Shown here: piece by piece, positions 1 through 5,088 of the stretch
Layout: every line of letters starts with the position of its first letter
Numbering within the stretch: position 1 is the first letter of the stretch
Assembly (NCBI GenBank): GCA_002293605.1
Contig: DBDO01000132.1
Coordinates: 1,967 to 9,392, forward strand
Length of the DNA: 7,426 nt
Direction: 5' to 3'
DNA from: Desulfovibrionaceae bacterium UBA930
Lineage (GTDB): Bacteria > Desulfobacterota > Desulfovibrionia > Desulfovibrionales > Desulfovibrionaceae
Position numbers and translations under genes: made by a program
The notes under the pieces: model-generated
Seen by the model: only the letters and a program-made list of their open reading frames with translations
What the model was told of the DNA's origin: nothing
The model's database searches: none

Positions 1-215
1 GGGTTGCGGCTGGTGAGCGTTATTTGCAGGGCCTTGGCCGCTGTCAGGGCATCGTCAAAAAAAAGTTCGTAAAAGTCGCCCATGCGGTAAAAGAGCAGGG
101 CGTTTTCGTGCTGTTTTTTGATGGCCAGATACTGCTCGAACATGGGCGTGAGCTGGGAAGAGTGGAGCTTTGGCGCCGGATGCAAGGGGCCCGCGTGCGC
201 GGAGGGATCGATCAT
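1..215 (-). CDS. mutS: DNA mismatch repair protein MutS, N-terminal 71 codons (3' end outside window)
   Basis: MutS binds mispaired and looped-out bases and starts mismatch repair with MutL. Only the start of the mismatch-recognition domain is visible. Residues 22-70 run LTPMFEQYLAIKK..., then LLFYRMGDFYELFFDDA and end ITLTSR, which is the conserved opening of MutS. The F-x-E motif that stacks on and contacts the mismatch is intact as F48-Y49-E50. The ATG at 215 gives a leader of about 20 residues (MIDPSAHAGP...) before the conserved block, which is normal for the family. There is no Shine-Dalgarno sequence upstream. The start is only 5 nt after the lapB stop, so translation may be coupled to lapB, or the message may be leaderless from the extended -10 at 220-228. 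The identity is secure despite truncation at the window edge. Confidence 0.93.
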   Translation of the reverse strand, partial: MIDPSAHAGPLHPAPKLHSSQLTPMFEQYLAIKKQHENALLFYRMGDFYELFFDDALTAAKALQITLTSRN

Positions 216-219
216 GGAT

Positions 220-228
220 ATTATACCA
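220..228 (-). promoter_or_regulatory. Candidate extended -10 element for mutS, overlapping the lapB stop codon
   Basis: The minus strand reads TGGTATAAT, a perfect TATAAT hexamer with the TGn extension, spanning the last codons and TAA of lapB. No good -35 lies 16-18 bp upstream (the 17-bp position reads GGCAGT), but extended -10 promoters can work without one. A start about 7 nt downstream would fall at or within the mutS ATG, implying a leaderless or almost leaderless mRNA. It may be a chance match created by codons for Gly-Val-stop. Confidence 0.3.
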
Positions 229-1393
229 GCCTGAGGCGAAACACTGCCGAGTGCCAGGTATGGCAACGGGGGCATTGGGAAAAAACGGCCTCCCTGCGCA
301 GACCGCAGGGGGGACAGACAAAACGCTTGGAGCGAAAGGCCGCTTGCGTAAAAAAGGCTACCTGCTCGGCGAGCAGGGGGGGCAGGTCTTCTCTCGCCGC
401 CGCGAGGGACAGTAAGGCCAGGCGGGCGGCCCAGAAGTCCGGGTCCAGAACCAGGGCCTTGCTGAACCACAGTTCGGCCCCGGCATCATCGCCCGCAGCC
501 TGCCGGAAAAGCCCGGCATAATAGCAGGCGGTGATATCCGGCGGAAGGGCGGCAAGCAGGCCGCAGAGGCCGGAAAACAAAAGCCCCAGATCGTCCGCCT
601 TTAAGGCGGGGGCGGAGGGACCTTTGCAAAAAGCGTACAGGCCTTCCAAAAAGATGAGGCGTCCGGAAGCGCTCATGCCCTCAAGCCGGGCCTCGGCCAG
701 GGCCTTTTCGGCCTTGCCGCCAAGAAGCAGCATGCGGGAGTAGGCGAGCCTTGCTTCCGGCGAGGCGGGAAAGAGGGCCAGGGCCTTTGCCAGCAAGCGC
801 TCGGCCTCGTCATCCTTGCGCGAGGCCGCCTTTTCTCCGGCCTCGCGGACCAGATAACAGGCCTTTGCGGGAATATTGCCCGTTTCTCCCGCAAAGTTCG
901 CCGCAGAGGCGAAATCGCCGGAATCGGCGTAGAGGCGGCAGAGATCCTCATTGACCGCCCGCTCGGGGTATCCGGCTTTTTTGGCGTTCTTGTACGCGCT
1001 CAAGGCGCGGTCAAGAAGCCCCGCCACCTTGTAATCCCTGCCCAGTTCAAAGAAGGTCCGGGCGCGCAGTTGCGCGGAGCTTTCGGGGCGGGAGAGCACT
1101 GCCTCCCGCAGCCGTACGGCATGCTCAAAGTCGCCCTGATCGCGAAACATAGCGCCCAGCGTAACGCTGGGGTCGGGTTTTTCTTCTGAGGCGGGCAGGG
1201 CGGGAGAAGGGGGCGAGGCACCGTTCGGCTCATGCCTGTCCTGGGCGATGCGCCGGGCCAGATCGCAGGCGGCTACAATATCTTCCGCATATGCGCCCGC
1301 CGGAGGCGGGTCGCAGCCCTTCTGGCCGGACGAGGAAGGGGCGTCCGGCCAGAGCGGGGCGAGAAGCTTTTGCAGCCATGCGAAAGACTTCAT
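221..1393 (-). CDS. lapB: LapB (YciM)-type TPR protein with C-terminal rubredoxin-like zinc/iron site, without an N-terminal membrane anchor
   Basis: In E. coli, LapB is an inner-membrane TPR protein that delivers LpxC to FtsH and so limits LPS synthesis. This 390-residue protein is close to E. coli LapB in length (389). TPR-like helices run from about residue 76 to 325. The most diagnostic part is VTLGAMFRDQGDFEHAVRL (78-96) followed by LGRDYKVAGLLDRAL (117-131), which resembles LapB repeats. The C-terminus carries CPPC (360-363) and CPRC (374-377) followed by W380, the LapB rubredoxin-like knuckle. Residues 1-75 lack a convincing transmembrane helix: a short amphipathic stretch (SFAWLQKLLAPLW) is followed by a Pro/Ala/Ser-rich linker. 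The start is firm, because AAGGAG lies 4 nt upstream and an in-frame TGA sits at 1403-1405. The gene is 53 nt after lapA and 5 nt before mutS. A generic TPR protein is the alternative, but lapA next door argues against it. Confidence 0.87.
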   Translation of the reverse strand: MKSFAWLQKLLAPLWPDAPSSSGQKGCDPPPAGAYAEDIVAACDLARRIAQDRHEPNGASPPSPALPASEEKPDPSVTLGAMFRDQGDFEHAVRLREAVLSRPESSAQLRARTFFELGRDYKVAGLLDRALSAYKNAKKAGYPERAVNEDLCRLYADSGDFASAANFAGETGNIPAKACYLVREAGEKAASRKDDEAERLLAKALALFPASPEARLAYSRMLLLGGKAEKALAEARLEGMSASGRLIFLEGLYAFCKGPSAPALKADDLGLLFSGLCGLLAALPPDITACYYAGLFRQAAGDDAGAELWFSKALVLDPDFWAARLALLSLAAAREDLPPLLAEQVAFFTQAAFRSKRFVCPPCGLRREAVFSQCPRCHTWHSAVFRLRLV

Positions 1394-1397
1394 GAGG

Positions 1398-1403
1398 CTC
1401 CTT
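1398..1403 (-). promoter_or_regulatory. Shine-Dalgarno sequence fixing the lapB start
   Basis: AAGGAG on the minus strand ends 4 nt before the ATG at 1393. An in-frame TGA three codons upstream of that ATG excludes any longer N-terminus. This matters because the protein lacks the expected membrane anchor. Confidence 0.75.
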
Positions 1404-1446
1404 CAGACGAAGCGGAAGGAAGGGTCTGCCGGGAACTTTCGCCCCG

Positions 1447-1887
1447 TCAGGCCGCTTTCGGCTCTGCGGCTTTAGCTTCTATAACTTTGGCCTCTGCCGC
1501 TTGCGTCTCTATGGCTTTGGGTTCCGCAGCCTTGGGAGCGGCATTTTTGCCGTCTTTTTCGGCGCGCAGGCGCTGTACTTCTTTTTCCAGAATGCGAACC
1601 GTGCGCTTACGGCTCATGAGGGCGCAGCCGATGCGGATGCGGTCAATCAGCAAAAGCGCTGTGGCAAAGAGCATGCCCACGGCAAAAGAGAGCAGGATCA
1701 CAATGTACAGCGGCACAGCGGCGCTTTGCCACTTAAGGCCGGTAAAGTAGAGATCGAATTGCAGCGTCAGTGTTTTGCCCTGTCCCGCGCCCTGCTGGAT
1801 GAAACCGAGTTCCATGCTGTTCTGGACGAAGAAGAGCAGACCGAACACAAAGACGGCAAGCAGCAGTAAAACTTTGATAAAACGCAT
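1447..1887 (-). CDS. lapA: LapA-domain (DUF1049) inner-membrane protein with pentapeptide-repeat tail
   Basis: LapA is the small two-helix membrane partner of LapB in LPS assembly control. The 146-residue protein has a first membrane helix at about 4-21 (IKVLLLLAVFVFGLLFF) followed by VQNS, the usual LapA/DUF1049 signature. A periplasmic loop follows, then a second helix at about 57-82 (AVPLYIVILLSFAVGMLFA...). After that come a basic, potentially coiled-coil segment (92-112, SRKRTVRILEKEVQRLRAEK) and a low-complexity tail from 118. E. coli LapA is about 100 residues, so the extra length is the tail. The ATG at 1887 has a strong AGGGAGGA sequence (1893-1900) 5 nt upstream. It is 27 nt after the HIT gene and 53 nt before lapB, so the three are probably co-transcribed. 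Both termini should be cytoplasmic, placing the tail where LapB and FtsH act (inference). Confidence 0.88.
   Translation of the reverse strand: MRFIKVLLLLAVFVFGLLFFVQNSMELGFIQQGAGQGKTLTLQFDLYFTGLKWQSAAVPLYIVILLSFAVGMLFATALLLIDRIRIGCALMSRKRTVRILEKEVQRLRAEKDGKNAAPKAAEPKAIETQAAEAKVIEAKAAEPKAA
1450..1536 (-). repeat. Degenerate 15-bp in-frame tandem repeat coding (P/A)K(A/V)(A/I)E units at the LapA C-terminus
   Basis: Residues 118-146 split cleanly into five-residue units: PKAAE, PKAIE, TQAAE, AKVIE, AKAAE and a final PKAA. Every full unit ends in Glu, and the second position is Lys or Gln. At DNA level each unit is 15 nt with different third positions, so the repeat is old or under protein-level selection rather than a fresh expansion. 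The tail is charged, Ala-rich and probably helical or extended. Confidence 0.8.
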
Positions 1888-1892
1888 GATAA

Positions 1893-1900
1893 TCCTCCCT
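1893..1900 (-). promoter_or_regulatory. Strong Shine-Dalgarno sequence of lapA
   Basis: AGGGAGGA on the minus strand lies 5 nt before the ATG at 1887. It is the best ribosome binding site in the window and contrasts with the weak sites of the HIT gene upstream and mutS downstream, suggesting that lapA is translated efficiently from the shared message. Confidence 0.7.
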
Positions 1901-1914
1901 CTGGAGCGCGGGGT

Positions 1915-2403
1915 TTATACGGCAAGGCCGGAAAAATGCGACCGCAGCCTGGCATAGGTGCTGCGCAAATGTTCGGGAATAACATGCACATTGTCCAGCA
2001 CCGCCATGAACGAGGAATCACCGTTCCAGCGGGGCACGATATGAAAGTGCAGATGTTCGCGTATCCCCGCGCCAGCGGCTTCTCCGATATTGAGCCCGAT
2101 ATTGAGGCCGTGGGGGGAAAAACAGTGCTGCAGTATATCAGAACAGCGCTGCACAAGCGCCATGCATTCGTTTGCCTCCCCTGCCGTCAGATCGCAAATA
2201 TGCATGACATGGCGATAGGGAGTGACCATCAGATGCCCGCTGTTATACGGGTATTTGTTCATAATCACAAAGGCTTTTTCACCCCGGTGTAGAACAAGGC
2301 GCTCTTCGTCCTCATCTGTGCTTTCTGGCAGACAGAACACGCAGGCATCGGGCTTGGGGCCGAGAATATAGTCGATGCGCCAGGGTGCCCAAAGCTGTTT
2401 CAT
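1915..2403 (-). CDS. HIT-family nucleotide hydrolase/transferase with N-terminal CxxC (Ap4A phosphorylase-like subgroup)
   Basis: HIT proteins cleave or transfer nucleoside monophosphates through a histidine triad, whose middle His is the nucleophile. The triad is intact as H117-L-H119-F-H121 followed by IVP. The N-terminus LWAPWRIDYI (4-13) with C21-V-F-C24 matches the subgroup that includes diadenosine-polyphosphate phosphorylases such as mycobacterial Rv2613c. The two Cys, with His residues such as H68, could bind zinc. NSGHLMVTPYRH (54-65) is the usual HIT core strand. At 162 residues it is full length. The ATG at 2403 has no clear Shine-Dalgarno sequence, but the conserved block begins at residue 4, so the start is reliable. 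Substrate cannot be read from sequence: Ap4A and AMP-lysine-type compounds are both possible. It precedes lapA by 27 nt. Confidence 0.9.
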   Translation of the reverse strand: MKQLWAPWRIDYILGPKPDACVFCLPESTDEDEERLVLHRGEKAFVIMNKYPYNSGHLMVTPYRHVMHICDLTAGEANECMALVQRCSDILQHCFSPHGLNIGLNIGEAAGAGIREHLHFHIVPRWNGDSSFMAVLDNVHVIPEHLRSTYARLRSHFSGLAV

Positions 2404-2481
2404 GGTTTCTGTCTATACTGATGCCGAATTTTGAGCAAGTGCCGAGAGGGCAAATTCCGGACTTTTTAGGGAAAGGCTGCT

Positions 2482-2976
2482 TTATTCCTTTCTGGCGCAG
2501 TCCCCGCTTTTGCCAAGCAGAATGTCAAGACCGTGCCCGATCGGCTCAATGATGTATTCAAGGCATTCGCGCACTGCCCTGGGACTGCCCGGCAAGTTGA
2601 CGATAAGGCTGTTTTTGCGAATGCCGGCAACGCTTCTACTGAGCATGGCGCGCGGCGTTTTGCTCAAGCTGAAGGCCCGCATGGCTTCCGGCAGTCCGGG
2701 GCAAAGGCGCTCCACTGCCGCAAGCGTGGCCTCCGGTGTTCTGTCCCGGTGGGAAAATCCGGTTCCGCCGGTGGTGAGAATCAAGTGGGCCACTGCCTGA
2801 TCAGCCAAACGGCAAAGCTCGGCCGTGATCTGCGCCTCTTCATCCGGGAGAATGGCGGCATGGCTGACAACATAGCCGAAGGCCTCCACAATGGCGCGGA
2901 TTTCCCTGCCGCTGCGGTCTTCGCGCTCTCCGGCATGCCCCTTGTCACTGATGGTCAGTACGGCTACGCTGTACAT
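2482..2976 (-). CDS. moaB/mog: MoaB/Mog-family molybdenum cofactor biosynthesis protein (molybdopterin adenylyltransferase type)
   Basis: The family binds molybdopterin. Mog (MogA) adenylylates it before molybdate insertion by MoeA, and MoaB has the same fold and can have the same activity in some organisms. The 164-residue protein starts VAVLTISDKG (4-13), has the signature TTGGTGFSHRDRTPEAT (68-84) containing the GGTG turn and the conserved Asp/Thr of the active site, and ends with NLPGSPRAVRECL (127-139). Length lies near E. coli MoaB (about 170), shorter than Mog (about 195), and sequence alone does not settle which role it plays. As the only such gene in this cluster, it may be the working adenylyltransferase. 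The start at 2976 has GAGG 8 nt upstream. It lies 44 nt after the MOSC gene. Confidence 0.88.
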   Translation of the reverse strand: MYSVAVLTISDKGHAGEREDRSGREIRAIVEAFGYVVSHAAILPDEEAQITAELCRLADQAVAHLILTTGGTGFSHRDRTPEATLAAVERLCPGLPEAMRAFSLSKTPRAMLSRSVAGIRKNSLIVNLPGSPRAVRECLEYIIEPIGHGLDILLGKSGDCARKE

Positions 2977-3020
2977 ACTTTTTTCCTCGCGCCTGTCGAG
3001 CGTGATAGGCTTACGCGGCC

Positions 3021-3464
3021 CTAGCCTTCCTCACCGGAACTCAGGCGCATGTCATCGCCTTCCTGTATCCGGCCGCCCCGCAGTACCATGGCGAACACCC
3101 CCTGGGTGGGCATGATGCATTCGCCCATCGTATGGTAAATCTGGCACTTGTCATGACATTCTTTGCCGATTTGGGAAATCTCAAGCAAAATGCCATTGCA
3201 GGAAAGCCTCGTGCCCACAGGCAGGGCCGCAAAGTCAATACCGTCAACAACCAGATTCTCCCCAAAACAGCCGTAAGGCGCGATAGCCCCCTTGGCCCGG
3301 AAGGCTTCGATTTTTTGCAGGGAGAGCAAACTGACCTGGCGATGCCAGGTTCCGGCATGGGCGTCCTGCTCCAGTCCATGATTTTCAAGCAACAAAGCGG
3401 AAGGAACGCGCTTTTTGGCCGTGCCCTTTTTTTTGCTCATGCAAATGGCAATAATTTTTCCCAT
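3021..3464 (-). CDS. MOSC-domain protein linked to molybdenum cofactor genes
   Basis: MOSC domains (named for the C-terminus of Mo-cofactor sulfurase) bind molybdopterin or carry sulfur. This 147-residue protein is a stand-alone MOSC domain. Visible family features are LEQDAHAGTWHRQVSLL (31-47), GCFGENLVVDGIDF (65-78), the strand VGTRLSCNGILLEI (83-96), and the Cys-rich segment IGKECHDKCQIYHTMGEC (99-116) followed by MPTQGVFAMVL. C103, C107 and C116 are candidate persulfide or metal sites. It sits inside the Mo-cofactor block, 57 nt after moaA and 44 nt before the MoaB/Mog gene, supporting a role in cofactor sulfuration, delivery or storage. The precise reaction of these small MOSC proteins is not established. 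The ATG at 3464 has GGAG 5 nt upstream. Confidence 0.87.
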   Translation of the reverse strand: MGKIIAICMSKKKGTAKKRVPSALLLENHGLEQDAHAGTWHRQVSLLSLQKIEAFRAKGAIAPYGCFGENLVVDGIDFAALPVGTRLSCNGILLEISQIGKECHDKCQIYHTMGECIMPTQGVFAMVLRGGRIQEGDDMRLSSGEEG

Positions 3465-3491
3465 GCTGGCTCCGAAAGCATAGTGTTTTCC

Positions 3492-3508
3492 GGGGAACGC
3501 CGTCCCCC
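3492..3508 (-). other. Short GC-rich hairpin between moaA and the MOSC gene
   Basis: The minus-strand RNA would read GGGGGAC, a 3-nt loop, then GUUCCCC: a 7-bp stem with one G-U pair. It begins 13 nt after the moaA stop. No U-tract follows, so it does not look like an intrinsic terminator. It could protect the upstream message end or tune expression of the MOSC gene, whose start is 27 nt further on. Confidence 0.4.
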
Positions 3509-3521
3509 AGCTCCCTCATTC

Positions 3522-4565
3522 TTACCCGCCCACGCTGCTCATGAAAAAGGCCCTGGGGCCTCCCGGCGCGGAGGCCTCTTCAAAGCTGTGGGCGAGCGGT
3601 TTTTCCCAAATCGCGCCGCGTATCGCTCTGGCGAGTTCTTCATCGGAAAGATTGCCGCGCAACAGGGCCTTCATATCGCGGCCCGTCTCATGATGCAGGC
3701 AGACCTTGAGAAAGCCGGCGGCGGTCAGGCGCACGCGGTTGCAGGAGCGGCAGAATTTCTTGCTCAGGGCGGAAATGAAGCCGATGCCGCCGCTGTACCC
3801 GGCAACAGTGAAATGCTCTGCCGGGCCATTGCCGATGCTTTCGGCAAGGGGAGTCAGGGGGCCGAAGGCCTCTTCCATGTCGCGGCGGATTTGTGCCTGG
3901 GATAGTCCGGCAAAGGCCCTGGCCTGCCCCACGGGCATGAGCTCGATAAAGCGCACAAAGCAGCCCTGCTCCAGGGCGAAGCGGGCCAGGGGAACGAGAT
4001 CGCCGTCATTATAGCCTGCAACCGGCACGGCATTGATCTTGACCGTAAGGCCGAGGCCGCGCGCTTCCTGTAAGGCTGCCACAGCCTCGTCCGGCAGGGC
4101 GGAGGAGGCTGTAATGGCCCGGTAGCGCTTAGGGTTCAGGGTATCAAGGCTGATATTGATGCCGTCCAGGCCAAGGGCGGCGAGGCGGGGAAGAGCGCCG
4201 CGCAGCAGGGCCGCGTTGGTGGTCAGGCTGACCTGCCGGACGCCGGGGAGCGTTTTCAGGGCATGGATGAAATCCAGCGCGCCTTTGCGGCAGAGCGGCT
4301 CCCCGCCGGTAATCTTGTAGCGGCTGATGCCAAGGGCCGCGCTGAGGCGGCAAAAGCGCAGGAGTTCCTCATAGCTGAGAACTTCGGCATGGGGAAGCGG
4401 GGTGAGGCCTTCGGGCGGCATACAGTAGACGCAGCGGAAATTGCAGCGATCGGTCAGGGACAGGCGCATATAGCGTATGCTTCTGCCGTGGGCATCGGCG
4501 AGGCCCTCAAGGGGCGGGGCCGGATGAAGGGCCAAAAGCTCGGAGGCAAGATCAGGGCCGCGCAT
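3522..4565 (-). CDS. moaA: GTP 3',8-cyclase MoaA (radical SAM)
   Basis: MoaA uses S-adenosylmethionine and two [4Fe-4S] clusters to convert GTP to 3',8-cyclo-7,8-dihydro-GTP, the first step of molybdopterin synthesis. The N-terminal radical-SAM cluster motif is C41-x3-C45-x2-C48 (LTDRCNFRCVYCMPPEG), and the SAM-binding motif is TGGEP (86-90). The C-terminal cluster is C272-x2-C275-x13-C289 with R277-V-R279 between, as expected for GTP binding. The protein ends in Gly-Gly, the MoaA tail needed for catalysis. At 347 residues it is slightly long, because about 20 residues precede the usual start near DAHGRSIRYMRLS. The ATG at 4565 overlaps the end of moaC by 14 nt and has only a weak ribosome site, which suggests translational coupling. 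It works with MoaC encoded immediately upstream. Confidence 0.97.
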   Translation of the reverse strand: MRGPDLASELLALHPAPPLEGLADAHGRSIRYMRLSLTDRCNFRCVYCMPPEGLTPLPHAEVLSYEELLRFCRLSAALGISRYKITGGEPLCRKGALDFIHALKTLPGVRQVSLTTNAALLRGALPRLAALGLDGINISLDTLNPKRYRAITASSALPDEAVAALQEARGLGLTVKINAVPVAGYNDGDLVPLARFALEQGCFVRFIELMPVGQARAFAGLSQAQIRRDMEEAFGPLTPLAESIGNGPAEHFTVAGYSGGIGFISALSKKFCRSCNRVRLTAAGFLKVCLHHETGRDMKALLRGNLSDEELARAIRGAIWEKPLAHSFEEASAPGGPRAFFMSSVGG

Positions 4566-5016
4566 AATCGCCGCTTTTGCCGCCGGATTTTTTCAGCAGG
4601 CGGATGCCGGAAATTTCCATGCCCTTGTCCAGCGATTTGCACATGTCGTATACGGTGAGCAGGGCGACAGAGACGCCGGTAAGGGCTTCCATTTCCACAC
4701 CGGTGCGCCCGGCTGTTTTGACCGTGCACAGCGCGTGCACGCCAGTGGCCGTGAGCTGCATCTCCACCTTGCAGTTGGAGAGGGGCAGCGGGTGGCACAG
4801 GGGAATAATATCCGCCGTGCGTTTGGAAGCCATAATGCCCGCGAGCTGGGCCACGGTGATCACATCGCCCTTGGCAAAGGCGCGTTTACGTATGGCCTCC
4901 AGGGCTGCGGCGGACATGGCGATACTGCCTTCGGCCACGGCGCTTCGCTCGGTCACGGCTTTTTCCGTGACATCTACCATCATGACATTGCCCTGAGCAT
5001 CCACATGCGTTGACAT
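4552..5016 (-). CDS. moaC: Cyclic pyranopterin monophosphate synthase MoaC
   Basis: MoaC rearranges 3',8-cyclo-dihydro-GTP to cyclic pyranopterin monophosphate, the step after MoaA. The 154-residue protein is the usual length. It opens with the family start MVDVTEKAVTER (13-24) and contains KGDVITVAQLAGIMASKRT (49-67), IPLCHPLPLS (71-80) and TGVEMEALTGVS (105-116). Residues matching E. coli active-site positions are present: K49, H75, E108, E110, D124 and K127, the last two in YDMCKSLDKGM. The ATG at 5016 has AAGGGGA (5023-5029) 6 nt upstream. The gene lies 72 nt after the sugar-nucleotide gene with no terminator visible between them, and its last 14 nt overlap moaA. Confidence 0.97.
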   Translation of the reverse strand: MSTHVDAQGNVMMVDVTEKAVTERSAVAEGSIAMSAAALEAIRKRAFAKGDVITVAQLAGIMASKRTADIIPLCHPLPLSNCKVEMQLTATGVHALCTVKTAGRTGVEMEALTGVSVALLTVYDMCKSLDKGMEISGIRLLKKSGGKSGDYARP

Positions 5017-5088
5017 ACACGTTCCCCTTACGCTTGCTTCCGGTTTCGAAGACAGCGCGTTTTCTGCAATGCTTATCCGAAATTGGGA

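Noticed and set aside
1232..1750. Plus-strand open frame of 172 codons opposite the lapB start and lapA
   Set aside because: Its Ala/Ser-rich repeats (ALGSAALG type) are just the reverse reading of the LapA pentapeptide repeat. It crosses a gene boundary and has no family resemblance.
2412..2438. Possible promoter before the HIT gene (TTGCTC, 15-bp spacer, TATAGA on the minus strand)
   Set aside because: The -35 match is poor and the spacer too short. It is possible but not strong enough to annotate.
3132..3905. Plus-strand open frame of 257 codons
   Set aside because: It spans opposite the MOSC gene, the intergenic gap and the 3' part of moaA, so it is a composition shadow rather than a gene.
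5017..5088. Search for a molybdenum-cofactor riboswitch or separate promoter before moaC
   Set aside because: The 72-bp gap is too short for the known Moco RNA motif. I found no paired -35/-10 boxes and no long stem.
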